The notes: generated from the letters alone by a model not told the origin. A DNA stretch of 9,446 nt from Treponema sp. (GCA_031267115.1 JAIRZS010000347.1:1-9446); one strand, 5' to 3'. Shown: positions 1 through 8,454, counted from the stretch's first letter. Translations and numbers: made by a program.

Positions 1-849
1 CCCGTGCTTGGCGCTGGTATAAAGGCTGCCCGCCAGGTCGATGCCGCCCATCCCCAGGGACAGGGAGCCGCCGTCAAGGCCGAGATTAAGTTCCATAAAG
101 CCGGCGCCGGCCAACAGCCCGCCCAGATCCCCAAGGCCGGTATTGTAGTTCCCGCCCAGCCGGTAGCTTAGGGTCCCCGCCAGGTCCAGGATGCTTCCCA
201 GGTTGGCGACATTCAACGTAATGCCGCCCATGCTGTCGTAGGCCTGCCCGAGGCGATCCATAAAACCGCCGCCGCCGTTGATCATGCTGTCCGCCGCATA
301 TACGCCGAACCGCGCCACCTCGCTGTACCCGGCCGCCGCCAGGTTTACAAGACCGCCGTAGAGTTTTTGATCGGCATAGGACAGGGCGCCGCCGGTAAGA
401 TTGCCGATCCCGGACCCCACAAAGGCGCCTGCCGCGCCGGAAAGGGTTTCCGCGCTGTACAGACTCTTAACAAAGGCTTGGGTATCAAAACTCCCGGCGG
501 TAAAATCGTAGGCCCGCGCCGCGTTCATCGCGGCGGTAGTAGTATAGGCCGAAGCCGAGGAACCCAGGGCCGTAAGCAGTATGCTCGAAGCCTCGTTCCC
601 CAAGGTATCGATTAGGGGTTTCATGATGTCCGCCCCCAGGTTCTTGATAATATCCAGACTCCCCAGGGAGGCGGTCCCGTAAGACAGGGCCGTTGAGACG
701 GCGTTACCCGCCAGGGACATCAGGACGCTTTCGGGACTCTGGTAACCCAGGCCCAGATCAAAGACCGCGAAAACCGCGTCATCGACAAGCCCTACAACCG
801 GGTCTACTATTCCGCCGATGCCCGCGGCAACGCCCGCGATATCCCGCAT
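1..849 (-). other. Gly/Ala-rich C-terminal region of the giant protein (residues 2512-2794, incomplete)
   Basis: The sequence changes character at about M2512. A hydrophobic Gly/Val/Ile stretch (2515-2547) comes first, then low-charge Ala/Ser/Gly/Thr sequence to about 2660. After that come short Gly-separated, alternating polar/apolar strand-like segments near the edge, such as MELNLGLDGGSLSLGMGG. The long Trp-bearing helices are absent. This kind of transition is common just before a variable C-terminal effector domain in polymorphic toxins, and also occurs in surface adhesins. The end is cut by the window, so neither can be shown. Confidence 0.5.
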
Positions 850-3800
850 GGTAAAGGCTTCCAGCCAGGGAATAGAGTCCCCGGACCAGAGCTTCTGATC
901 ATACAGGGCCTTAAAGGATTCCTGGTAACCCGCGGCGCTTACCCGGCTGTTCCACAGAAAATCCAGCATGATCTTACCCATTTCCCCCGCCCCCCGATCG
1001 AGGGCGTCGTCAATGGGGCTGCGGAGATAACTCACCTTATCTTTTAATACCGGGCCGTAGCCGATGTGGGCCCCCAATTCGCCGTCCCGCACCGTAACCA
1101 ACTGGTTTGCCAGACTCTCGTACTCCCTCTTTTCGTCATCGCTCAGAGATTCAAAGTTCCTGGATTCGAATTTCTCCATCTGGGCCGTTATAGCATCAAC
1201 CCGGTCCTTTTCCGCGGAGGCAGTCTCCGCGTAAGCGCCGGCGCTCAGTTCTCCGCGGCCCCGGAGAATCCGGTGTTCCATTGTCCGCTCGTTTTCATCA
1301 AGGCGGCCGAAGATCTTCTCCCCCCACTGGTCCAGGTTTCGGCGGGCGGTCTCGACAAAACGCATAATCGTATCGGCGTCGAGGTCCCGCATGGCGGCGG
1401 CCCCCAGATCCACGCCGGCGTCGGGCATGGAACTGGGTTTGTAATCCTGGTAACGGTGGACGGTCTGAGTAACGGTGATATTTTCAAAGGCGTTAGAATC
1501 GACTACAGCCTGCCGCCGGATTTCGCCGTCGGTCCGGTAGCCGTTGGCCTGCACCAGATGTTCTTCCCATTCCCAGACGGCCTTGTTTTCCAAGGCAAGC
1601 CGGTTCTGGAACTGCCGGACCGCCGCTTCGATGATCCGCTGGGCGTCCACGGCCGCTAGTTTTGCGGCGGCCTTCCGCATATCGCTGTTCATCTCGTCAA
1701 GAATCCTCGACGCCAGAACAAGGTCCCCGGCGGAACTCGTCCGTTTTACCGCGGTTTGAACCCGGGGCCTTCCAAGTTCTCCCCGCCCTTCAAGGCTGCT
1801 TATGTGGGAAAGAAGTTCCCCCAGCATAGAATCATCCAGCAGCGCGTCGGTGTACAAAGAAGGATCGAAGGTTTCCCGGTCCATCCTTTCCACCGCAAGC
1901 TGCGCCAAAGTCTGCCCGGCTGTCCCGGCGCCGCCGCTTCCCGTATAGTCAAAGAGTCCGGCGCCCTCTACATTCACCGCGTAAAGGTACTGATCTTCAA
2001 TCCACTGCCGTTTTTCATTTACAAATTCCAGGTAATTAAGATCCCAAGCGCTGGTCTTTGCCTGGTATTCGCCGTCAAATTTTTTCTGCCAGTTGTAATA
2101 CCCCTCGTTCATTTTTGAACGGGCCTTTTCCCATTCGGAAAGACCGGCCCGCTTTATCTGTTCCACCTGTTCCTGCCAGGCATAGTACTGATCCAGAAAA
2201 TCCTTCATCTGTAGATCCCATTCCCATTCTTTCACCGACAGCGCCAGGGCGGAATTCTTTTCCATCGCGGCCAGGGCGGATGTCCGCAGCAGAACGATTT
2301 CCTCCTCGGTATAGAATTCCGCCGCCCGGGTATAGAGGACTCGGGAACCGAACAGTTCCCCCTCCAGCTCGATCAGATTGGCGGTATACCATTCGCTGTC
2401 CCAACTGCCCGCCCCCAGGCCTTTCTCCAAGAGGGGCTGGATTTCTCCGCGGATGTCCCCGGCTTTTCCGTAGAGTTCCCCGATGAGGTTTTCGTACGCA
2501 AGCCCGGCCTTCCGCCGTTCGGCTATATCCAGATCGGGGTCCCCCGCCCTTAAGGCCAGGGCCCGCAATTCCGCCTGCCGGTCTTGGGGAATCACCAGGG
2601 CCGAGTTCAGCGCCGCACGGTAAAGTTCTAGGTTTTGTTCCTGTTCGGCCATGAGCCGCTTCGATTCCGCGTCCAGCGATTCTTTCAGGGCGGCGGCCTT
2701 TTCATCCAAAGCCGCGTTGAGTATCCGGACGGCGCCGTCTACCGTGGACCCGGCTTCCGCCCCGCTTTTATCGAATAATTCCCTGGTATACAGGTCAACG
2801 GCCTCGGCGTAGGAGACGGCGGTTCTGGTTTCCCCGGCATCTAAAAGCGCCGAAAGGCCCTGGCAGAAATTCTCGTAATTCAACTCCGGGTTTTCATCGG
2901 CTGTTCCGACAGGCTTATCTTCGGTCCCGTACATCATGACGTTCAGCGCCTTTCTTTCCTGGGTCAAATAGGCCAGCGACTCTATCCATTTATCGTAGTC
3001 GTTCTTAAACTGCGTATGGTAGCCGGAATCGCCGTCAAGGTTTTGTCCGGCGCCGGTCATAAGAACTTTTAAGCTGTTCCCGATGCCGTTGAGTTGATCG
3101 ATGGTGCGATCCAGAATGCCCGCCGTAACAAAGGCGGCCGCCGCCCCCGCGAAGGCGGTCTGGGCCAGAAGGATGAGGCCCGGATTAAAGAAGGACGAGG
3201 CCATTAAGGCCGCCCCCGAGGCGGTCAGCGCGGCCCCCAAGCCCATGGCCGTCTTATAGGCAACGGTATAATTCCCGCGGGTTTCTCCTACCGCCCGGTC
3301 CACGGTTTCCATAGCCCGGACCTTAAGGAGATTTTCCTCATAATCGGCGGCATTGCCGATTAGGTTTCTGCCGCGGTAAAGCAGATAGCGGGCTATATCC
3401 TCTTCCCCGCCGTCCCGGGCCGCGACCCGGTTATAGGCCTCTTGCAGCGCCTTCCGCCGGGCGGAATTGTATTCGGCCCGGAGATCAAAACCGGTGATGC
3501 TGTAACTTAGGGGAATATCCCCCAGGGTATAATTCCCCCCCGACCGGGGATCGCTTATTCCGTTAAACCACGCGCTCCCTTCCGCCGATCCGTCATCGGC
3601 GCAGTACCGGATATAAAGGGAGGCCAGCATCACGTCGTCATAATAATCAATCCCCAGGGACCCCATTCTTTTGAGCCATACGCCGGCCTCGTATTCGGCC
3701 GCGGTCATAAATTCCTGGGCCCCCACCCTCTCTACCGGCACCGCCTTATCATCGCCGAAGTAGCCGCGCAGGACCTCGGGATCGATTTCCGCATCCGCCT

Positions 3801-6800
3801 TTTTTACCGCCGTACTGCCGATGACTATTCCGGAGTTTCCCGGCTTGTCCGGGTCATGGGAACCAAAAATATCGTCGATGTACTTATCTTGCAGGGTATA
3901 GGCCAATTCTACGCGGTAGCCGCCGTCCCCGTCGCTGATAACGTTTACCAATTCATAATCGGAGGGATCAACAGAATCGAATTCGATCGCCAGTTCTCTC
4001 CGGGCCGTTTCTTCCGCCAGCTCCGCTTCCCGGACCACGGCCCGCTGCCGGCCGGCGGCCGTTTCCCCTTCGTAGGCGGCGGCCTGGGCAAGGTAGTAGC
4101 TCCGCCGGCTTTCCTTATACGATTCCATGGCGTATTGGGTGGGGGTATCAACAGGAGCAGGGCTGCCGCCCAATATTTCCTGCAGCACTTCTACGGCGAT
4201 CAGCACCCTTTCCCGGGCGTAACGGACCTGGCTCAATTTTTCCAGGGGAGTCAGGTAGTCTTCTTCGTTGTTTATTCCAAAATCTTTTAAGTATACGCTG
4301 GAGGCCCAATCGTATATTTCCTGCCGTTTGCGCAGATTCAGCCGGGCGGCGGTCATTTCCCGGTAGTATTCGTCCACCCTATCCACGGCGGCATTGTAGT
4401 CCCCGCAGCTCTGATCCAGGGATTTGACGGCCCGATCGTAGTCGCTATCTAAATAGGTGTTGTACGCGTCCAGGGCCCCGTCCAGGACCTCTTTCTTCTC
4501 ATCGATCAATTTATCCAGTTCTTCTCCGCTCTTATTCGCGTATTGCAGCCTGCCCAGTTCCAAAGCCATCACGGCGTAGAGGCCGCTGTCCAGCGTTATT
4601 TTTTCACGGTATTCATTCCAACTTCTTTCCATGGCGCTGCGGGCCGGTTCCAGGGCGGAGGAGCCGGTATTCCCCTGGTACTGGGTATAGTTCCATTCAT
4701 CTTCTCCGGTAAACCATATCCCGGTCCAAAGGGCCTTGTTTTTCAAACCCCCCAGGGCCGCGTCTACCGCGCCGTCGGTAAAGAGCAAATCTATTTCCTC
4801 AAGAATTTCATTGCCGATGCCGTATTCAGACATTTTGTCCCCGCAGGCCGCCAGTTCATCTATCCAGGAGAAACGGCCGCCGTCTTTTTCCTGCTGGTAG
4901 TATTGGGCGTAGGTCAGGGCGTCGGCTTTGATCATAAAGTCTTTATACGCGGCTTCTATAACCTTTCCGGCCCATCCGCCCAGGGCCGTATAATCCCCGG
5001 AAGACGCGTATGAAGCGAACTCATTCCTGAGGCTGGCGGGGAGCAGGGCGAATTCGCGGCTCCCCGTTATTTCTGAGAGGGCCGCGCTGTTATAAATTTT
5101 ATACTGCCAGGAATTATAAAGGCCGAAGGCGGCCTCCGCGGCCGTATATTCACTGAGCAGCGAATCCAGGCGGGATTCGTTTTCCGGGTTGTCCTCGTAA
5201 TCCCGGACCGCGGCAAACTCAAGGAAGGCGGCAATATAAACATCCAGGGCTTCCCGCCCCGCCTGGTTAAGCCCCTGCCCGGCGTTCCGCAATTCCGCCG
5301 CGTATCCCAGGGCCCCGTTCCTTCCCGCGGCGCCCCCGGTCCCGTCCTGGAAGGCGGCGATAAGGGCCTTTATCGATTCCCGGGCATCCTGGTTCCGCCG
5401 GTTTATAGTTTCCGCGTCATAAGCGCCGTAGCGGCTTACGATAAGCTGCGCCCGCTCGGCGTCCAAGAGGCCGAGATCCTGTTCCGCCTGCCGCTGGGCC
5501 AGCCAGGCCGCGGCATAAGCTCCGGCGGGCAGGGCCAGGGTCCCCGCCGAAAGGGCGGCAAAAAGCGGGTTCTCCCCGGCCGCGGCCAGGGCTCCCGCCG
5601 TCTGCCCCGGCGGCAGGGCAAGCAGTTCCTCCAGCAGGGCTTCCAGGGCCGCAAAATCCTGCGCAGCCGCGGAATCGGGGGCCTGTTCCGTAAGGGCCGG
5701 GGTAATGCGCAGGGCCGCCAGGAATCCCCTAAGCCGGATCTGTAGATCCGCCTCCGCCGTCCCGTTTACCGCCGGCAGCCTGCCGGTTTTAAGGTATTCA
5801 ATACTCTGCCTGCGCAGCAGGGCTTCCCCCGCGTACCATCGGGACGCTTCCTTCCAGACCTCCCGCATCAGGGTTGTCAGGGCCTCCCGTTCTTCCGGGA
5901 CGCTGCTTTCCCTGTAGGCCAGATCCAAAGCGGTAAGGAGATCCCCGCCGTTCTGGTACAGGAGCGTTTCTCCCGCCGCGGCCCCCCAGCGTATCGATAT
6001 AGTTAACTCCGCGGGATAAAGCCCCGCGGCGGCCCGCAGCTCCTCCTCCCCGCCGGACTGCGAAAGAAGGCGCGCCTCTTCCGCCTTGGCTTCCAGGCCG
6101 TCGATGCCGGGCTGGCCGAGGCCGGCTCCGTATTCCAGGGCCTCCAGGAGAACGTCTATTTCCAGGGATCGCAGTATGCCGGTGTACGCAAAGGAAAGGC
6201 GGTAATAGTCGAGGAGCGATTCGGTACTAGTCTTCTCCCCGGCCCCTTCCCCGCCGGATTCTGTTTCCCCCTCCCAGAACTTCAAGATCTCCAGGGAAAG
6301 ATCCGCCGCCTTACCGTAGATCGGGGCGGGGTTTATTGCCTTTATAGCGGCCAGGACATTCGCGTAATCCTGCTGGGCCGCTTCGGCCGCTTCCCGCAGA
6401 TCCGCCAGGGCGGTCTGGACCTCAATAAAACGCTCCTGCGCCCTGTTCAGAATCAGGTCCTTTTCCGCGACGATTCTGACCATGGCTTCATAATTTTTTA
6501 CGGTCCCTTCATAGGCGATCCCGGCCGCCTCCAGTTCCTTCCGGGTTCTATCGGCGTCCTCGATAACGGAACCCGTCTCCTGGGCGTAGCGGTTCAGGGA
6601 TTCGGCTATATCCAGCTCATCGTCCCAATAGCTTAACAGGGCTTGGGCCTTTATCAGCTCGGTTTGCAGTTCCCCCGCGTATCCTTCGATGTCCCCGCCG
6701 GTGCTGCCCGCCAGCCCGTAGAGCCGCCCGGCGGAGGTATCCGCGTATTCCCGGTACTTCGCCGCCAAAGCAAGCCAGCCGGTCTCTTCGTCAAGCAACT

Positions 6801-8382
6801 CCGCGGCGCTGTCCATAAAGTCATCGACGGAGGCCGGCAGACTCCAGCCCCGTTCCTTTAGGGCGAGGAAAGATTCTTGCAAGAGTTCAATTTGATTCCG
6901 TAGTAAATCTATATTGTTTTTATTGGGATCGGTTAATGCGTCAATGTCAAAATTAAGGCTGAGCAGATTTTTATACAGGTCCTCATCCAGGTCTTGGAAC
7001 TGTTCCGCGGGGAATTCTCCGCGGTCAATACCGAGCCATCCCCACCATACCGGGGTTTCGTCGGCGGCGGCCTGCTTGGTCAGGGTGTAAACTCTCAGGT
7101 ACTTTTCGTTCCACAGATCATACCAGCTTTCTATTCCCCGGCTTACGATGTCCATCATCTGGCGGCTGCGGATATAAATTTCCGCCTGGGAATTCAGCAT
7201 CGTTTCTTTTATCCGGCGGCTCTCCTCGGAGGCGGCGATAAATTCATTCCGGGCGGTCTCAATTTCCGTACTAAGGCGGGACTGGCTTTCCCGCCATTTG
7301 GAGAATCCCTCGTCCAGTTTGGTCAGGATCGCCGCCTCCCAGGCCTTTTGTCTTTCCGTAAGTTCCAGGTAAGCCCTGTTCCAGGTATCTTCCCCCGCCA
7401 GGTAGGCGTCCTCCGCGTCATGCTCCCATTCCGCCCGGGCCGCCAAAAACCCCAGTTCCGCTTCCTCCCAACGGGCCAGCCCCTCATCAAAGGCGCTCCG
7501 AAACTGGTTAAGCCAATCCCCGGCGGCAAGGTCTATCCCCGGTTCCTCTTTGGCGGAAAAGGCGGCGTCCAGCGCCGCGAACAATTCCCTGGTCCTCTCT
7601 TCGGCGGCCTCCTCCGCTTCCCGGGCCAGCTCGCGGACTATAACGGCGGCGGCCTCGTCGGCGGCGAGTTTTTTCATGCTCCCCTGATCGTAGAGCAATT
7701 CCGCCATAAGCCGGTTCCCTTCCGCCAGGGCGATCCGGCTGAACTCCCGGTTCATGGCGGCCCGGCGTTCCTCCGCGGCGCCGCGGATCAGGCCCTGCCG
7801 TTCCTCATCGCTGAGGCCCAGGTCCCGGAGACGGCCTTCCAATTCCGCGTAAACCAGACCCTGCTGCGCTTCCCAGTCTTCGAGATACCGATCCGCCACC
7901 GCTCCGGCCGTCTGTTCCCAGGCGGCCCTGGCCCCTTCGGCGGCGGCGGGGCTCAGAATCCGCCCGGAATTTCCGTAACTCCACCCCGCCGCGGTCTCCC
8001 GCAGCAGGAGCCCCAGATCCGAGGCCCCGATGTCCGCCCGCTCGTTGTAGACCCGCTCGCTGACCCAGCGGACGTAGGCGGCCTCCGTTTCTTTACGGTA
8101 ACTGAGTTCCGCCCGCCCCCGTTCTTCCTGCCAGGTTTCACCGTCCTGTTCCAGAAGCCACAGGGCCCCGCTCTCCCATTCATACATGGCCGCTTCCAGC
8201 CCCGCACGGGCAAGCTGCTCCCAGGTCTGGGCCTTCCGTTCGGCCGCGGCCCGGTCCAGGTAATGCTCCAACCTGGCCATCCCCCGCCGCATATCGGTCC
8301 GCAGTTCCTCCGCCGGCAGCATCATGGAAAACTGGCTTTGGATTAGTACCAGGGCGATAATTTTACCAAACCGCGAATTCAT
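1..8382 (-). CDS. Giant exported helical Trp-ladder protein, C-terminus missing (2,794 codons visible)
   Basis: Reading the minus strand from the ATG at 8382-8380 gives 2,794 codons with no stop to the window edge, so the 3' end lies outside. The start is well fixed: a purine-rich RBS precedes it, tandem in-frame TGA codons lie at 8428-8433, and no ATG, GTG or TTG codon lies between them and this ATG. Layout by residue: 1-24 Sec signal peptide; 25-170 Trp-spaced helical region; 290-363 regular Trp ladder; ~370-1460 long Ala/Glu/Tyr-rich helical stretch with a W446-W447-x-W449 cluster and an Ala/Leu-rich patch at ~936-958; ~1470-1640 less helical island; 1712-1757 two hydrophobic segments; 2055-2127 second Trp ladder; 2270-2272 another WEW; 2512-2794 Gly/Ala-rich and strand-like. 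I count only four cysteines. No catalytic motif was recognised. Codon use is uniform and GC-rich, with TTA, CTA and TCA rare. Inferred role: exported structural or stalk-like protein, perhaps like the very large spirochaete proteins (Leptospira TIGR04388 comes to mind, unverified) or a polymorphic-toxin carrier. The frame is certain; the function is unknown. Confidence 0.93.
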   Translation of the reverse strand, partial: MNSRFGKIIALVLIQSQFSMMLPAEELRTDMRRGMARLEHYLDRAAAERKAQTWEQLARAGLEAAMYEWESGALWLLEQDGETWQEERGRAELSYRKETEAAYVRWVSERVYNERADIGASDLGLLLRETAAGWSYGNSGRILSPAAAEGARAAWEQTAGAVADRYLEDWEAQQGLVYAELEGRLRDLGLSDEERQGLIRGAAEERRAAMNREFSRIALAEGNRLMAELLYDQGSMKKLAADEAAAVIVRELAREAEEAAEERTRELFAALDAAFSAKEEPGIDLAAGDWLNQFRSAFDEGLARWEEAELGFLAARAEWEHDAEDAYLAGEDTWNRAYLELTERQKAWEAAILTKLDEGFSKWRESQSRLSTEIETARNEFIAASEESRRIKETMLNSQAEIYIRSRQMMDIVSRGIESWYDLWNEKYLRVYTLTKQAAADETPVWWGWLGIDRGEFPAEQFQDLDEDLYKNLLSLNFDIDALTDPNKNNIDLLRNQIELLQESFLALKERGWSLPASVDDFMDSAAELLDEETGWLALAAKYREYADTSAGRLYGLAGSTGGDIEGYAGELQTELIKAQALLSYWDDELDIAESLNRYAQETGSVIEDADRTRKELEAAGIAYEGTVKNYEAMVRIVAEKDLILNRAQERFIEVQTALADLREAAEAAQQDYANVLAAIKAINPAPIYGKAADLSLEILKFWEGETESGGEGAGEKTSTESLLDYYRLSFAYTGILRSLEIDVLLEALEYGAGLGQPGIDGLEAKAEEARLLSQSGGEEELRAAAGLYPAELTISIRWGAAAGETLLYQNGGDLLTALDLAYRESSVPEEREALTTLMREVWKEASRWYAGEALLRRQSIEYLKTGRLPAVNGTAEADLQIRLRGFLAALRITPALTEQAPDSAAAQDFAALEALLEELLALPPGQTAGALAAAGENPLFAALSAGTLALPAGAYAAAWLAQRQAEQDLGLLDAERAQLIVSRYGAYDAETINRRNQDARESIKALIAAFQDGTGGAAGRNGALGYAAELRNAGQGLNQAGREALDVYIAAFLEFAAVRDYEDNPENESRLDSLLSEYTAAEAAFGLYNSWQYKIYNSAALSEITGSREFALLPASLRNEFASYASSGDYTALGGWAGKVIEAAYKDFMIKADALTYAQYYQQEKDGGRFSWIDELAACGDKMSEYGIGNEILEEIDLLFTDGAVDAALGGLKNKALWTGIWFTGEDEWNYTQYQGNTGSSALEPARSAMERSWNEYREKITLDSGLYAVMALELGRLQYANKSGEELDKLIDEKKEVLDGALDAYNTYLDSDYDRAVKSLDQSCGDYNAAVDRVDEYYREMTAARLNLRKRQEIYDWASSVYLKDFGINNEEDYLTPLEKLSQVRYARERVLIAVEVLQEILGGSPAPVDTPTQYAMESYKESRRSYYLAQAAAYEGETAAGRQRAVVREAELAEETARRELAIEFDSVDPSDYELVNVISDGDGGYRVELAYTLQDKYIDDIFGSHDPDKPGNSGIVIGSTAVKKADAEIDPEVLRGYFGDDKAVPVERVGAQEFMTAAEYEAGVWLKRMGSLGIDYYDDVMLASLYIRYCADDGSAEGSAWFNGISDPRSGGNYTLGDIPLSYSITGFDLRAEYNSARRKALQEAYNRVAARDGGEEDIARYLLYRGRNLIGNAADYEENLLKVRAMETVDRAVGETRGNYTVAYKTAMGLGAALTASGAALMASSFFNPGLILLAQTAFAGAAAAFVTAGILDRTIDQLNGIGNSLKVLMTGAGQNLDGDSGYHTQFKNDYDKWIESLAYLTQERKALNVMMYGTEDKPVGTADENPELNYENFCQGLSALLDAGETRTAVSYAEAVDLYTRELFDKSGAEAGSTVDGAVRILNAALDEKAAALKESLDAESKRLMAEQEQNLELYRAALNSALVIPQDRQAELRALALRAGDPDLDIAERRKAGLAYENLIGELYGKAGDIRGEIQPLLEKGLGAGSWDSEWYTANLIELEGELFGSRVLYTRAAEFYTEEEIVLLRTSALAAMEKNSALALSVKEWEWDLQMKDFLDQYYAWQEQVEQIKRAGLSEWEKARSKMNEGYYNWQKKFDGEYQAKTSAWDLNYLEFVNEKRQWIEDQYLYAVNVEGAGLFDYTGSGGAGTAGQTLAQLAVERMDRETFDPSLYTDALLDDSMLGELLSHISSLEGRGELGRPRVQTAVKRTSSAGDLVLASRILDEMNSDMRKAAAKLAAVDAQRIIEAAVRQFQNRLALENKAVWEWEEHLVQANGYRTDGEIRRQAVVDSNAFENITVTQTVHRYQDYKPSSMPDAGVDLGAAAMRDLDADTIMRFVETARRNLDQWGEKIFGRLDENERTMEHRILRGRGELSAGAYAETASAEKDRVDAITAQMEKFESRNFESLSDDEKREYESLANQLVTVRDGELGAHIGYGPVLKDKVSYLRSPIDDALDRGAGEMGKIMLDFLWNSRVSAAGYQESFKALYDQKLWSGDSIPWLEAFTMRDIAGVAAGIGGIVDPVVGLVDDAVFAVFDLGLGYQSPESVLMSLAGNAVSTALSYGTASLGSLDIIKNLGADIMKPLIDTLGNEASSILLTALGSSASAYTTTAAMNAARAYDFTAGSFDTQAFVKSLYSAETLSGAAGAFVGSGIGNLTGGALSYADQKLYGGLVNLAAAGYSEVARFGVYAADSMINGGGGFMDRLGQAYDSMGGITLNVANLGSILDLAGTLSYRLGGNYNTGLGDLGGLLAGAGFMELNLGLDGGSLSLGMGGIDLAGSLYTSAKHG
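2002..2220 (-). repeat. Trp ladder II: alternating 14/15-residue units (residues 2055-2127)
   Basis: Trp residues lie at 2055, 2069, 2084, 2098, 2113 and 2127, with steps of exactly 14, 15, 14, 15, 14. This is the same alternation as the ladder 1,765 residues upstream. The first 15-residue unit has Gly at position 11 (G2080), as in ladder I; the second has Lys there. Two 14-residue units end in YY-x-W (before W2069 and W2098). A W-E-W motif (W2053, W2055) opens the ladder and recurs alone at W2270-W2272. Predicted as a long, possibly coiled-coil helix with a Trp stripe. Confidence 0.85.
3112..3249 (-). other. Hydrophobic double segment within the giant protein (residues 1712-1757)
   Basis: Two Ala/Leu/Gly-rich uncharged stretches (about 1712-1731 and 1735-1757) are separated by a short F-F-N-P turn. 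The second is followed by the charged sequence LDRTIDQL. This is the length and composition of a membrane helical hairpin, and the only such paired segment before the C-terminal region. Alternatives are a buried helical hairpin or, as in colicin- and toxin-like proteins, a conditional membrane-inserting hairpin. Confidence 0.55.
7294..7515 (-). repeat. Trp ladder I: alternating 15/14-residue units (residues 290-363)
   Basis: Trp codons encode W290, W305, W319, W334, W348 and W363, with steps of exactly 15, 14, 15, 14, 15. The mean is close to 14.4, four alpha-helical turns, so every Trp would lie on one face of a long helix. The 15-residue units share a Gly four residues before the next Trp (G301, G330, G359), in the contexts DEG, AG and DEG. 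The 14-residue units carry Leu five residues after the Trp. The amino acid repeat is clear although the DNA repeat is not. Confidence 0.85.
7873..8223 (-). repeat. N-terminal irregular Trp-spaced helical region (residues 54-170)
   Basis: Trp residues fall at 54, 69, 84, 106, 134, 155 and 170, giving steps of 15, 15, 22, 28, 21 and 15. These are close to 1, 1, 1.5, 2, 1.5 and 1 times 14.4 residues, which is four turns of an alpha-helix. One extra Trp at 75 falls outside the series. The sequence between is rich in Ala, Glu and Arg with few helix breakers. It looks like a less regular lead-in to the ladder at residues 290-363. Confidence 0.5.
8311..8382 (-). other. Sec signal peptide of the giant protein (residues 1-24)
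   Basis: The N-terminus has the classic three parts. A short basic n-region (MNSRFGK) is followed by a hydrophobic core from I8 to about L22. A probable signal peptidase I site follows L22-P23-A24, before the charged E25-E26. No cysteine lies near the cleavage site, so a lipoprotein is unlikely. This places the mature protein outside the inner membrane: periplasm, outer membrane or exterior. Confidence 0.8.
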
Positions 8383-8384
8383 AA

Positions 8385-8392
8385 CTCCCCCT
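8385..8392 (-). promoter_or_regulatory. Ribosome binding site of the giant gene
   Basis: AGGGGGAG on the minus strand ends two bases before the ATG at 8382. The purine tract resembles a Shine-Dalgarno sequence, and its long G-run allows a more usual spacing if pairing uses its 5' part. It supports the chosen start. Confidence 0.65.
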
Positions 8393-8448
8393 ATGGCGCG
8401 CCGCCTCGATCGTGGTAGGAGGCCGGATCATCAAGGCCGGCCGCCGTA

Positions 8449-8454
8449 CTTATA
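8449..8454 (-). promoter_or_regulatory. Possible -10 element upstream of the giant gene
   Basis: TATAAG on the minus strand lies about 65 bases upstream of the start codon in otherwise GC-rich DNA. No convincing -35 hexamer lies at the right distance upstream. An A5T5 tract at 8491-8500 could help bend the DNA or act as an upstream element. This is a weak candidate only. Confidence 0.2.

Noticed and set aside
2075..2486. Overlapping frames on both strands near 2058-2486
   Set aside because: Both lie out of register within the giant gene at Trp ladder II, where the real frame is continuous. They are shadows.
6994..8346. 450-codon plus-strand open frame antisense to the giant gene
   Set aside because: It is in exact codon register with the minus-strand gene. 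It stays open because that gene rarely uses TTA, CTA and TCA codons. The product is Pro/Gly/Phe-rich with no recognisable domain. The same explains the plus-strand frames starting at 367, 1066, 1756, 3856, 4543 and 6643.
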